Under the pieces are notes generated by a model. It had not been told where the DNA came from. It saw nothing but the letters and a program-made list of their open reading frames with translations, and searched no databases. A program made the translations under genes and the position numbers. 64,000 bases of DNA from Lentinula raphanica (taxonomy: Eukaryota; Basidiomycota; Agaricomycetes; Agaricales; Omphalotaceae): assembly GCA_027919835.1 (NCBI GenBank), contig JANVFP010000010.1, forward strand, positions 1,240,001-1,304,000, written 5' to 3'. Positions 34,063-45,881 of this stretch are shown piece after piece (position 1 is the stretch's first letter; every line of letters begins with the position of its first letter).

Positions 34063-36170
34063 TCATAAGGGATATGGAGGAATATGATAAGGTGCTTTAC
34101 TTTCCTGCCTCAGCTTTGCAACGAAAACTTCATTCCTTCTTTTGATCATTTCATCCAGGAAGAAGTTGAAGTTATGGGCTAGCATGTCTCGTAAGATGGC
34201 CTGGTAGCCACCGATCCATACGTTACTCTGCTCAGCTGCGGAAGAATTGAAGACCCATTTACCATCTTCCCCGACCAGCTCTGTCCATTGCGAAGGGTTA
34301 CAGTGTTTTTGGCAAAATTCGTCACTTTCCTTGTGTTTTGATTTAAAATGGAAGACGTCAACAGGCAGCATAGTGCCTTGGAAGAAACTGTCACCTTGAG
34401 CCTGGAGATGGCTCTGTAAGTGACAGTTGTTATCATAGAATATCACATCGGGGAGGTCTTGGGGATTTGGATAGACGGACTTGATAAAATCCTAAAACTA
34501 TGAGATTAGGAATGAATCCGAGCACATAATATCAAACGAGGTCTTACCTTTACACCCGAAATAGATTCGGCACCATACATGGTAGCACGGGCAGCAATGA
34601 TTCCACAGGTACAAACAACTAACTGTTCATTGTGAGTACGACGGCGAGAAAAGAGCGCTCTTGAGGGCCGGTTGCCCTTTTCTGACTTGTGTACTGGATC
34701 GTCAGCGTCATCTATAAGGTCGCCGGAATCTTCTTTCGAAACAGAGGAAAATGATGATTGAGGCTGTTGTACCCCGGCACGTTGTAGACGTTGGCGAAGA
34801 ACGAAGAAGGCTTTTGCTTGAGAGTTCCGATAGTCTTCATAATTTGAGTGATCGGGATCGGCGCATGTGCGGTAACCATTGCGGGCAGGGAGATCACAGT
34901 CAGTGAAAACACAGATCCGTTGTTGGTCCATATGCAAAGGGCAAAATTGGTGACGATTGTTCTCAAGCGGTATCGAGCAATTATGGACTTTACAGCACCA
35001 GTGACCCACTGCAGTCCCATCTGTTACCACAGCACGAAGAGATCCTAGAGACAGCATTCAAAATGACAGCATATCTAGCGTCAATAAGAAACTTACGAAG
35101 TCCTTGATAAGAGTTCGGGAGGTCAGTCGGAATAAGTTTTTCGCAGGTATCACAGGCGTGCAACCGTTCTGGCTGCCCTTCCGTAATCATGCGATCGTTC
35201 CGCTCGCATATGAGATCTTTGAGTCTGGAGTCCAATTCGCCATCATTTCGCATGACCAGTGTACGACCTTGCTGCCTCCAGTCTTTGAGAAGCGAAATCA
35301 GAACAAAGGCTCGGCGGACTCGGGTGGGTGTGAGCATGAAATGGCTTTCGTGCACCTCCTTATTACCATACAGAGAAAGAGCGTGATTGTAGATTAGCGC
35401 AGAGTTCTGGGCAGAAACCCATGCGAAGAGTGTGCAAGCGGTAAAGAGCTCCGAAAGAGCTGTTTCGATGAACGTACTTTCCTCCAAATGGACAACCTGT
35501 GGGACTGCTTCATCGTAGTACACCCGCATTTCTGACTTGAGTTGAACGCTGTAATTAAGGTAGAACCGAATATTACACGTTGCTAGACAACAAAGATGAT
35601 CAATAATCAACTTTCGCAGCAAAGTGAAGCATGTTAAAGCACCGGATTTGCATCTTAGAGATGTAGAGTACGCAGGGAAAGGACCCTCTCTGGTGAAGAA
35701 TGTTGCAGATACACGCGAGATATTGGTGAGTACAGCATTGCAGTGCGGACAAGTTGTACATGGAGGGTAGAACATGAAATATGCTGTTGGAAGACATAAA
35801 CATGGATGCTTTAGTGAATATTGAATAGCGCACCAATTCGGAGATGCTTCTGAGTAATTCTCGACCCATGTTCGTCAAACAAAAGACGTTCATCTTGGCT
35901 GATATGGGGCGTAGGAAGATGCCAAATGTACTGAGATAGACTTGACCAGAGGCTAGCTACAGTAGCTGACTCTAATTCCAGTGCATGGGCTAAGAAAGCC
36001 AGGATATGATCAGGTAGGGAGGTAGGAGGAACGGTACAATCTTGCATCCCCAGGCAGATCTCTCGCTTCAAATGACCAACAAATCGTATGAAGCGATCAA
36101 GAACGGTGAATGATATGTTTGAATATAGCGGATGGTTGAGAGCCGCGAATATACGCGCGAATGGGATCAT
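34063..36170 (-). CDS. KDZ transposase with CxC5/CxC6-type cysteine clusters, 629 aa
   Basis: Five exons (36170-35834, 35783-35643, 35582-35097, 35044-34548, 34491-34063) join in frame to 629 residues. The N-terminal helical region (VLDRFIRFVGHLKRE) is followed by a CxC5-like cluster (PPCTTCPHCNAVL, LRCKSATCNIRFY, RVYYDEAVPQVV, HACDTCEKLI). A CxC6-like cluster (GHWCCKVHNCSIPLENNRHQ, FCPLHMDQQ) and a second Cys set (CVFTDCDLP, YRTCADPDH) follow. The C-terminal catalytic region has VIFYDNNCHLQSH and SSAAEQSNVWIGG, matching the Asp and Glu regions of KDZ transposases. The ATG at 36170 gives a full frame, but an upstream exon cannot be excluded. No stop or frameshift was seen, so it may be active. 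Confidence 0.85.
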
Positions 36171-36437
36171 CCTTGTGAATGTACGATTTGGCTGGATGTA
36201 CGGTGGTAGTGGGGAAAACGAAGACGGTACATGAGTGGCATCCGCGATGATTCAGATCACGATGCCGCTGCGCGTGTCCCGGCGGCGGAGACATGTGATC
36301 ACTCGGTCATGACCGGGTAGTCCGGGGAAAGGTAGACCTATACAGACCTCTACTTTTTGCAGCAAGGTAGACCTCTACTTTATCGGGGCTCTACCTTTCG
36401 GGACTGACACGAAGTAGAGGAATACAAACTCTACCTA

Positions 36438-36467
36438 AATCTCTACCTCTACCTCTACCTCTACTTT
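36438..36467 (-). repeat. KDZ right terminal inverted repeat
   Basis: AAATCTCTACCTCTACC and further CTCTAC units ending in CTCTACTTT, the reverse complement of the left end. It lies 45 bp before the ATG of the SET-domain gene. Confidence 0.75.
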
Positions 36468-36512
36468 GAAGTAGAGCTGTTTTTTCTACTGTGAACGTCC
36501 TCCCACCATCCC

Positions 36513-39500
36513 ATGTTATCAGACTACGAGAGCTCAGGTTCAGATGGTGACAAAGTAAAGCCTCAACAAGCTCGAGAGTCGCCTCAGGAGCTGCCTCGAG
36601 AGTCGGCCCAACCAGCAGAAGCAGATGAAGGCCCTGACAGCGACTCTGAGAACATATATGAATCGTCTGAAGCCGAAAGAGAAGACTGGCAGGATGAGAT
36701 CGACCCAGAACAAGATTGGCCCGTGAAGGTTGTCGGTGTCGAGGTAGCGAATGGGGATGAAATTCAGTAAGTACTCTCACCTGTCCATCACGGTTCAACT
36801 TGACGGATCTACATTGTAGCTATGAAGCTCGTTGGCCCGGCTGGTCGCGTTCAGATGGCACGACAAATACATTTCACCGCAAAGGCGACCCCTACTCTCC
36901 TCTAAGAGCGAGTGAAATCCGTGAATGGGAAAAGGCTCGTAAACACAAGGTCAATCACCTTATGGAGACTGTCAACGCCACAGATATTACAGCCCATTCC
37001 GCATTAGAAATCGAAATGTGGTCAGACAACAATATACTGAACTCCAATACGCGATATCATGCACAACTATTCGACGAGAAATTAGCAATTATCGAGGGAC
37101 GAATGAAGAAAGGCAAGGCTGCTGGAGTTGTTCCTGATCTAGGAGAGGAACTTCAGAACAAGATGGAGGCGCTATTGATCAAGGCTTACGGAAAGGAACG
37201 TGCCAGAAGGATACTAGCGGAATATAGCGACGACGACGACGACGATGATAGTGAGGACAGCGATGCCGATAGCGACAATGACGATGACGATGATGAGGGC
37301 GACGATGACGGTGAGGACGGTGACGGTGACGGTGAGGAGGATGACGATGACGGTGAGGAGGGTGACGATGATAAGGGCGACGATGACGATGATGAGTACG
37401 ACGACAATGAGGACGACAATGAGGATGATGAGGACTCGGGAGATGGAAGTGTCCAAAGGAGCCGTTCAGAAACAAGCAATAGTCGAACTCGGAGGTCTAC
37501 TCCCCGAACTTTCAAGCGGGCTTCGAGCTCCAGAACTCCCTCTGCTCTTCCAGGAACATCGCGCTCGCATATGAATACGGCCAACAAATCGCAGTACGTT
37601 TCAATGACTCTTCGTGCGCAGGGCTCTGCCAAACGAGTAATTATCATTAGACTGATTTCTCTGTATCCGCTAACGAATTGAATTGCAGAGAACTCCCCCG
37701 CATCCGACCACACCTACAACTCGATCAAAGACTAAACAAGTGACACGGGCTCCATCTTCATCGTTATCCTCGAATACCCCTGGACGTTCCAAAAAACATG
37801 CGCAGACTCCCACCACTTTCCCCCCCTCGACCCAGTCACACTTGGTAACAACAATGCCAACAATGCACTTAGCAGCAAGGACTTCATCAACAGCGTATAC
37901 TTCTCGAACAATGACGTTTTTCTCGAGACTAGACACGCCTACTCCTGGTTCATCACTCTTGGAGTCGTCTATTCCATCTTCTTCCTCAAGATCTCTCTTT
38001 GCCACGCCCACCAATCCCACCATATATTCACCGTCTACTACCTCCACAACTTCTACCCTGGTCAATCTCACACCGTCCATTTCCAGCTCAGACACACACG
38101 GAAACTCCGTTGCATCCGAGCCTGAGTATTCGAGGCCGTCGAGTACCGCTAACTTTCAGCCAGTGAAGCACCCACTTGATCAAGATATCACCGGCGCGGC
38201 GATTAACGCCCACTCTATGTCCTCTAGCCGCCTGCAACTTCTTTCCCTCTCCTGGACACAAGCAGCTGCCGCGCAAGGTGGCGCTGCGCCAATCACATTC
38301 GTGAATGAGGTCGATGATGAAGATGACCCCTTTGATCTTGGCTTTGATTCTGAAAACAGGAAAATCACGTTCAGATATCTGGAATCGTAAGTTGTTTTCC
38401 AGCATTGTCTCTACCTCTAGCAATAATTAAGCCTGATATCTAATTCTGCTTCGATCATAGCCGAACTACAACATCCTTGCAAGAGCTTTTTGAACCTCCG
38501 GACGCACAGGCGTTTCTCAGGTGCGACTGTGTGAAAGACGCAGAACAGGATTTGGATATGCACGAAGATACGGATATAGAGATGTTATTTGGAGGTACCG
38601 ATCCGGATATCAAACCGTTAAAGAAAAAGGATAAAGGAAAGGGTAAAGCAATTGTGGGTGAACAAAGTAAAACTTGAGCTTTCGCTACTTGCCAACTCCT
38701 TTGAATTCCACATAGGAAACTACGCCGGTCCCGTATAAAGTATGCAGTGTTGCAAACGTATGCGATTGTCAAGGTATCTCTGAGCTAGTGGATAAGGATG
38801 GCAAAAACATCAATGCGTATACAGCAGAGGTATCATAATTTTCTGTTTCCTTGAAGTCGTCTGATTGTGCTTACCATATCCTACCCACACCATACTTAGG
38901 GTCTGTTCAAGTTTTCATCTCGTTACAACCCACTCGCGTCCGGAATCGAAGTAATCGAGTGTAATCAATACTGCAGCTGTACTCTCTATGAATGTAGCAA
39001 TCGGGTTGCTCAACGACCGAGGACTGTGCCCATAGAGATTTTCAAGACTGAGCCAGAGGACACGGATAGTGAAACTGACAAAGATGAGGACCAGGATAAG
39101 ACGAAAGAGCATAGCAAAAGTTCGAAGAGGGGATGGGGAGTTCGGTGCACGACCCAAGATATTAAAAAGGAACCGTGTTAGGATGCTATACTGGGTATGT
39201 ACGAAGTGTGAATGTCTTACAACTAATTAAGCTTGCTTTGCTTTTCCCGCAGTGAGATAGTTCATCGGCAGACCGCTAATAGACTTCAAGGAAACCACGG
39301 AACATATGTGTTCGATCTAGATGGAAGAGACCCTCCACCCGATGAAGAATTGGATCCAAACTCGCAATTATACAGCATTGACGCGAGGAACTGCGGCAAT
39401 TGGACGCGATTCTTGAAGTAAGATATCCAAGTTATTCAGCTCACTTTCCTATCGCTCAAAGTAACGACGTAGTCATTCCTGTCATTCCAATCTAGCTGTT

Positions 39501-39710
39501 TATACCGCTGTCTGGGACACCCTTCCCGAACAAAATATCCCGCATCTTGTGTTTTTCGCGCTGGAAAATATACCAAAGGGGACTGAAATGACCGTGGATT
39601 ATCATGCTGGAACTCCGTTGCCGAAGCAAAAACGTAGGAACGTCAAGTCGAGGCCTCCTGGAACTAATGAGTGCTTTTGTGGTGCAAAAAGGTGTCGAGG
39701 ATGGGTCTGA
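36513..39710 (+). CDS. clr4: Clr4/SUV39-type histone H3K9 methyltransferase with one-base frameshift
   Basis: Methylates histone H3 Lys9 to build heterochromatin. Eight exons (36513-36766, 36820-37593, 37691-38386, 38461-38653, 38716-38829, 38900-39194, 39253-39417, 39473-39710). A chromodomain-like segment ([28 protein letters not shown]) is followed by a very acidic Asp/Glu tract and a Ser/Thr/Pro-rich linker. Pre-SET cysteines are CDCQ and [19 protein letters not shown] motifs are [33 protein letters not shown] and MTVDYHAG. The post-SET ends [12 protein letters not shown]. The A-run at 39164-39168 has five A where six are needed to continue into GTVLGCYTG; as written a stop follows at once. 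This is either an assembly indel or a true null allele. The KDZ element ends 45 bp upstream of the ATG. Confidence 0.85.
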
Positions 39711-40920
39711 ATGTTTAGCAGCTGAGATTTCGAAGAAGCCGAGGATAGTTCATCCAACGTCCAATGCTGATTAAGCTGGTACATGGGTACGTTCTTCTTG
39801 TATCGAGATATCCATGCGTATAAAATAACATTCTGTGCACTCGAACGAAATCATACAACAAGCGAAAGAATAGAAGAACGTACAATCACAAACACAAACG
39901 TCCAGTTTGTCATTTGCTGCACAGCTTCCACGACACCAAGATCATTCATTAGCCTTCACGTCGATCCAATTTCTCAAAACGACGCTTCATGGAAGAAGTT
40001 TCGAGCGAATGCGAGAAGGCAGGAGATAGTTGAAAAATGCACAAATCTAGCCATGTATTTGAGTCTGCGCACCGTCGCTCGAGACGGGGGCTCAGCCAGC
40101 TCTGAGTCGCCAACTTGCTAAGTCGGATCGGCGCGGTCATCGATACGTTCACTGTTTACTCATTCGTGAGCAAACCCTATCGGTTGTTCGCTCTTACAAT
40201 CCAAGACGATCTAGGACAGCCTCGTCGACGGTAAGAGAGAATCCAGATGGATCATATCAGTCCAAAATAAGCTATCCAACAAGCAGAAATCCCTATCGAA
40301 TCGAAAGCCAAGACAAAGACATATACATCCTCCACAGGATATATACCTCGTAACAGCTCGTAACCTCATCTCTTCAGTGTCCGACCTTCTCCACAAGCTC
40401 CAATAGGCTCCAATCGAAATCGCTGATATCTGAATTCTCTGCAACGGAAAACCATGTGCATTGTGGAGAAGCTCTCAAGAGATGAAGGAGCAAGTCACTG
40501 AAAGAACTAACGGCGACACTAGCTTCAACTCATGATGGCGCTTTGAGGCCTTTTGAGGCGCTGCAAGGCGCTGCAAGACCATGATAACAACTCGAGCGAC
40601 GAGCATGAAGATTCATTTATGACGCAGTGCAACTCATGCCAAGCGGATCTCAACAGTTATCATTACCAATGGGGATCAACAGGGACCAACTTGCCTATCA
40701 AACCAGATCAAGACCGACGACTTAGAGGTACAGGAGAACAAAAAGCCGCAAAAAATGATAAATCATTCCTCCTTCCTTCCTTCTCCTCAGAGCTGGCCTC
40801 GCAAAAAATCTTAGCTTTTGTACCAACAACCATTCAACCGAAGTTCTTCTAGGTATACCTAACGTCTACGCTCTGCAAATTCAGATTCTAACTTCATAAG
40901 GCTACATCCTATTACCAGTT
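39711..40920. other. Intergenic, nothing recognised
   Basis: About 1.2 kb without conserved coding sequence. A short CTTTTGAGG/GCTGCAAGGCG duplication sits at about 40545-40575. The segment just upstream of 40921 should hold the promoter of the secreted-protein gene. Confidence 0.4.
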
Positions 40921-41953
40921 ATGACTCGTTTGATACTCCTAGGCCTCCCATCACTTGGAATACTCTTCGCGGTTCTTGCATGCACCGTTTCTCCCGAGGT
41001 CCTTGCTGCTCCGAGCTCCTTGAATCGGCTGCCACTGGGACGTGACTCGGATTCGGCGCTGGGAGATAGTAGTGAGAGTCCTGATCGAGATCCTCAGCCC
41101 GGGGTCGATGGTTCGCGATTAGTATCGGTGGATGCGGTTGGACTCGCTCGCGACGGTCACTGGCAGGGGCCTGACCATGTCCCCGTCCCTGCTGGGAATC
41201 CGACTTCTACTGGCGCTGGCGCTGGTGGAAGTCACGGTAGAGGGGTTGATATTACCCTGAGGACGAGGAATTGGCCAGACTATCATGACGACAAGTCGTT
41301 CCACGACCCCTTTCTGATCTGGCAAGTTTGCACAGGTCGTGTTATTCCGCAAGTGGGTTCAAGTTTTCTTTTTTAGTTTATATGAGATCACTGAACGTTT
41401 CTGAATTCTAATATGTCGCTCGTTTTCGCTCATATTCCAGGATTCGTACAGCCCCAAGGTTCGGCCGTTTCTCTTTCCCCATCTTGTCTATCATGGTGCC
41501 CTGACAGTTCACTTCGGAGGACAGTTCACCATCCAATATCTTCGAACGCTATCCGAACCACTGTCCACCGACGAACCTCATCACGCTCGTGGCTCATTCC
41601 CATTCCTCAACAAACAGAAACGGCGGGATGAACTCGCGCAATTTTGTTCTCGACACGAAGCAAGGATCAGTCAATCGTTGACCGTGGCCTGCACACTCTT
41701 CATGACTCAGAGGAAGCAGCCTCTGGCGGCGAGCGATCGGATGGGGATGGGGGGGATGGAAGATGATGATGATATGGAGGCGGCAACTAGGAACGAAGCT
41801 TACAGTAAGATCCTGTCCATCCACGATCTTGCTGAAAGGTGCAGAGATTTGAGACTGGTTGCTGCTCCGAAACCGTCGTCGACGAGTTGCTCTGTGTTTT
41901 CTACGATCAGGCGTTGTTTGAAACCTTCGAGTCGTTCCCGTCCGACACTTTGA
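40921..41953 (+). CDS. Secreted or membrane-anchored protein of unknown function, 314 aa
   Basis: Two exons (40921-41352 and 41441-41953) join in frame to 314 residues. The N-terminus MTRLILLGLPSLGILFAVLA followed by CTVSPEVLAAP is a typical signal peptide, with cleavage likely after the AA of VLAAP. The mature part starts with a Ser/Asp/Gly-rich low-complexity stretch. It then has a more ordered region (TLRTRNWPDYHDDKSFHDPF, LIWQVCTGRVIPQDSYSP, YLRTLSEPLSTDEPHH) and a methionine/acidic patch MGMGGMEDDDD. Few cysteines. No family was recognised. The conserved frame across the intron supports a real gene. Confidence 0.65.
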
Positions 41954-42877
41954 TGTGTAATCGAATGCGATTCTGATTCGAACCGCGTGTCCAATCTTGG
42001 CTTGAACATAGAACTGTATCGTCTATGGTGCATTTCGTCCACATTCAACCGATTATGTTCTGTACACACATAGTCCACCTCAAATGCTCGAGTCTCAAAA
42101 ACTCCTGGCGCGTTGAACTGTATCCTCCGAGCTATATCCTATCCGGAGTTTGAACTGATGTCAAACGATTGCTCGACAACGGTAACCTGCAGGCGGCAGG
42201 ATACTGTTGGTGAAGCTTAAGTACTTAAGTACTGAAGTTTTGAACGTAAGACTCCAGAACTTACCCAAGGTTCAACGTTCAAATTGGTGAAGTTCAAACC
42301 CGCTTTTGATAGTTTGACATAGGTTGGCAGTGAGCCTGAAACCAGGAGAGCAGGAGAGAGCGCGAGGGAGCCAGGAGGGAACACATAGTAACGCATAGTA
42401 ACGCATGCTTGGGCAGTGCGAGCAGGTTCAGAATCAGAGAGATTGTAAAAATCGTAAGAAGTAATCCAGATTGATCCGTCGATGAATGAATGAATGATAA
42501 CATGGCACACAGATTCGAACGACAGTGGCAATGCCCCAAGTTCATACGGGCTTTTTTTCAGATTCCAAAAGTCGAGCTCGGAGTGGATATCAAGACGAAA
42601 GTGCGTAGAAAGCTGTATAGAAAGCCGAAACTTCGTTCTGAATCTGAACGAAAACTGTTTTGAGCCGAGAAATCCTCAGAGAACGCACGAAGACCGCGCT
42701 CTTTTGCGTTTTTTCTTTTTCGAGAGATCGCCCGAGTCAGTGAACAGCACAGCGTAGAAGCGTAGACAGGAGACGAAAGGCTTCTGAATTAGGATTCTGG
42801 ATGAGAAGATAATATGACCCGAGTTGGATAGATTCCGAATTACTCTTGAGCATGAGTGAGTATGAAAAGATGGCGAG
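41954..42877. other. Intergenic, nothing recognised
   Basis: About 0.9 kb between convergent genes. It contains short direct repeats (CTTAAGTACTTAAGTACT at about 42217 and CATAGTAACG twice at about 42386-42402) but no coding or RNA feature that I can support. Confidence 0.4.
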
Positions 42878-44105
42878 TTATGTGATTACAACGTCTGGAT
42901 TGTCTTCACTTCCTTGCTGAGGTATAGGTTCTGTTTCTACGCGTCTGATAGAGTCGTCTCCGTCCTGAACCATATCCATACGACTACTTTCCGAGTAGTC
43001 CTTGTCCTTGGGAACGTCCGCCACAGCCACAGGCTCAGGTCCAGATTGAGATAGAGATAGAGATATATCATCATCCGGCACACGCGCTGTCGTCGTCGGT
43101 TCGTCCGCGTCATGGGTTACCTCGGCTAAGAGTGACGGCGAACGAGAGGATACTGAGGATAGGGAAGATAGATTCGAAGATGATCGTCTCGTTAATGATG
43201 GTGGGGTGAGCGAGGCATGGTTGGCCATTGTGGTCCCGGGTTCTTTGGAAACGGTATCGTTGACGGAAGGTTGAGGTGAGGGGTGTGGGTGTTGTTTGAG
43301 GCCTACGCATGCGTAAGGGCATGAGAATTTACAATGACTCTTAATGAGGGCTCCATCTCACCATTGACCACAGTCGGACCAGCATCAGCATCCTGAATTA
43401 TCGTGGCTTTCAACACTTCCTCTTCCTCCTTTTTGTCAACAGACGAGTCATCTGCGGCTTCCTCTTCCCTCCGTTGTTCCGAGTGTCCAGATCCAGAATC
43501 TCTGGGTAAATCCAGCTTTCCATTGATCTCTTTCTCTTTCTCTGTCACGTCCCGATTGGTTGTATTCTCGTTGGGTTCTTCCTTCAGGATGCGCATGATG
43601 GACTCTGTCAGATTGTCATTGAATGTTTGATCTGAGAATGTGGGCATATCGTTCACGGTGGTTTCAACGTATGGATAACTACATTATCAAAGGCATTGAG
43701 CTGGATCAGTGTATACTAGCAACGTATGAAAAGTATGAGCTGCTCACCGCTGTATTTCCTGCAACAACTCTGTTCGAAGATTCGTTTCGTCTTTGTTGAA
43801 CCTAGTACTGAGGAACGACCGTGTTTTCATGGAAGCAAAACGCTGTTGGACCACATCCTGGGTCTTCTTGTCGAAAGAAGGGATATGATCCTGTGTGGTG
43901 TCGCTGTCAGAGTGGAAGATGGATGCACTTGGAGTTGGAGAGGGACTTACACCTTTCTGAAATTCTGCAAAGAGTTCTCGACGGAGTCTGTCGAAATTCC
44001 CAGATTTTTTGAACCTGTATCAAGAGCATAGCTTGTAAAGGAGACTGTTAGCTATAGAGCACGTACATACTCCTCAACGAGCTGATTTGGATTCGTAGCT
44101 GGCAT
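42878..44105 (-). CDS. SHG1: SHG1/BOD1-like subunit of the Set1/COMPASS complex, 327 aa
   Basis: COMPASS methylates histone H3 Lys4. Five exons (44105-44071, 44014-43951, 43890-43748, 43678-43362, 43302-42878) join in frame to 327 residues. The N-terminal BOD1/SHG1 domain is clear: NPNQLVEEFKKSGNFDRLRR, ELFAEFQKG, DVVQQRFASMKTR, DETNLRTELLQEIQRYPYV, FNDNLTESIMRILKE. The rest is acidic and Ser/Glu-rich, as is usual for this family outside the core. The start MPATNPNQLVEE was chosen because it leads directly into the domain. It is divergent from HEM12 with 213 bp between the start codons. The window also carries an H3K9 methyltransferase, an unrelated complex. Confidence 0.85.
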
Positions 44106-44318
44106 AAGTTAAGGTGAGAGTGAAGTTCTGGGCGCTTACTCGGGAATAGGAGTTAGCCGTCCGGCAAATGCACTAACCGGCAACGGCAATAACCGGCAAT
44201 CGATTCGCGACTCGCGAAAAAAACTCAAAACTCTTTCTCTTTCCACGTTCGCGTCAACGTCCACGTCTGCCAGTACTCACAACTTTCCACCAGTGCTCAC
44301 GAATTTCTGACCTTTACC
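44106..44318. promoter_or_regulatory. Bidirectional promoter of SHG1 and HEM12
   Basis: Only 213 bp separate the two divergent ATGs. It contains two TAACCGGCAA motifs (44174 and 44190), a related CCGGCAAATG (44161) and CGCGAAAA (44213-44220), which fits the yeast SCB consensus CRCGAAAA. Regulatory use in this fungus is inference. Confidence 0.45.
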
Positions 44319-45532
44319 ATGGTCGAACTCCCTCCTCTCCGCAATGACCTCTTGTTGCGAGCAGCTAGAGGCGAAAAGACAGAACGAGCTCCAGTCTGGA
44401 TTATGAGGCAGGCTGGCAGATATCTACCAGGTACGCGTCCATTGTCTAACCCCATCCTCTTTCACTCATCCCCATCCCAGAATTCCGTGCCCTCCGTGCT
44501 AACCACGAATTCTTCGAAATCTGTCGTACTCCTGAACTCGCGACCGAGATCACACTCCAGCCTATCCGTCGGTATTCCGGCTTAATCGACGCCTCGATCA
44601 TCTTCAGCGACATCCTCGTTATCCCTCAGGCCATGGGAATGGAGGTCCTCATGAACCCCGGACCATCGTTCCCTGATCCACTCAACACGCCTGATGATGT
44701 TTCCAAACTAAACCAAACCGTCGATGTAGACAAGGAACTAGGTTATGTCTTCCAAGCCATCACACAGACTCGGATCGGGTTGGATGGCGAGGTTCCGCTG
44801 ATTGGGTTCTGTGGTGCTCCCTGGACGCTTTTCGCGTATATGATCGAGGGTGGGGGATCGAAAACGTTCACGAAGGCGAAGACGTGGTTGTTTAAATACC
44901 CAGAAGAGTCGAAAGCGTTGCTGTTGCGAATAGCGGATGTATGCGTCGACTTTTTGGTAGGTCAGGTCAAAGCAGGGGCTCAGGTATGGTATATACATAC
45001 TACGCGCTACGAAGATTTGTTTCATTGATGCTACTCTCACTCGCAGTTGCTCCAGGTATTCGACTCTTGGGCAGGCGAACTTTCCCCACACGACTTTTCC
45101 CTCTTCTCTCTTCCTACTCTCAAACACATCTCCAGCCGCGTCCGCGCAAGCCTCTCAACCCAAAACATTCCCCAGGTTCCCCTCACGCTCTTCGCCAAAG
45201 GCGCAAACTACGCATTGGACGAGCTCGCGAAGGATTCGGGGTACGACGTGTTGGGCTTAGACTGGTGCATCGACCCTTCAGTCGCTCGGGAAATCGTCAA
45301 GGGGAAAGTCGCATTACAGGGTAACATGGACCCGAATGTGCTGTATGGAGGCAGGGAAGCTATCGAGAGCGCTGTGAAACGGATGTGTGATGAGTTCAAG
45401 AAGGGTAACAATGGCGAGGTCGGGGCGTGGATTGCGAATTTGGGTCATGGGATAACACCCGGTGTGGATCCAGAGGATGTGAGATGGTTCTTTGAGTGTG
45501 TGCATAAATACTCTGCTCGGGCGAAGGCGTAG
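44319..45532 (+). CDS. HEM12: Uroporphyrinogen decarboxylase, 366 aa
   Basis: Cytosolic heme-pathway enzyme that converts uroporphyrinogen III to coproporphyrinogen III by four decarboxylations. Three exons (44319-44430, 44481-44983, 45047-45532) join in frame to 366 residues, the usual length. Conserved features: [12 protein letters not shown], the signature [17 protein letters not shown], the substrate-binding block [19 protein letters not shown] with the catalytic Asp, [54 protein letters not shown] and [15 protein letters not shown]. All expected key residues are visible. A single-copy essential gene with no defect. Confidence 0.97.
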
Positions 45533-45881
45533 GAACTGGGAACTGGTCTTTTTGGTCACAATATGTAGGTCATATATCACTTGAATTTAAATGTAGAACT
45601 AGAATCCACAGCAATGACAAGGGTTTATGGAACAAAACTGGGAACAAAGGTTGAGATACGTTGAGGTGTAGGGGGAATGGGGGGTGATTGCGATGCTATG
45701 CAAGTACTATGCAAAGTATGTAGCTAGTATGAAAACAGATACGGAAATGAAAATAAGAGCTTGAAAACCGAGATTACGATGATGTGGAGATATAATAATA
45801 AAAGTACATGCCAGCCAATACATCGAATAAAATAGAAAAAAATGCGAGACACACTTGAGATATAAACCTTCCTTCCTTCCT
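45533..45881. other. Convergent 3' region of HEM12 and CDC14
   Basis: 349 bp between two convergent stop codons. AT-rich with candidate polyadenylation-type tracts (AATAATAATAAAAG near 45790); no gene seen. Confidence 0.4.

Larger units (their letters stand above)
29679..36467. mobile_element. KDZ-type DNA transposon, about 6.8 kb, apparently intact
   Basis: The element is bounded by inverted terminal repeats rich in GTAGAG units: AAAGTAGAGGTAGAGG from 29680, and its reverse complement ending at 36467. More GTAGAG/CTCTAC copies lie subterminally on both sides. Inside, a plus-strand accessory gene (30054-32258) and a minus-strand transposase gene (36170-34063) converge, with a decayed CE16 esterase copy between them. 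Both transposon genes have complete frames. KDZ (Kyakuja-Dileera-Zisupton) elements are common in mushroom genomes. No matching 8-bp target duplication was found at the termini chosen here, so the exact ends may be off by some bases. Confidence 0.85.

Noticed and set aside
37179..37713. Long minus-strand and alternative-frame ORFs (His/Arg-rich, Ser-rich, Ile/Val-rich) opposite the SET gene
   Set aside because: They are shadows of the GAYGAY trinucleotide repeat that encodes the acidic tract of the plus-strand methyltransferase.
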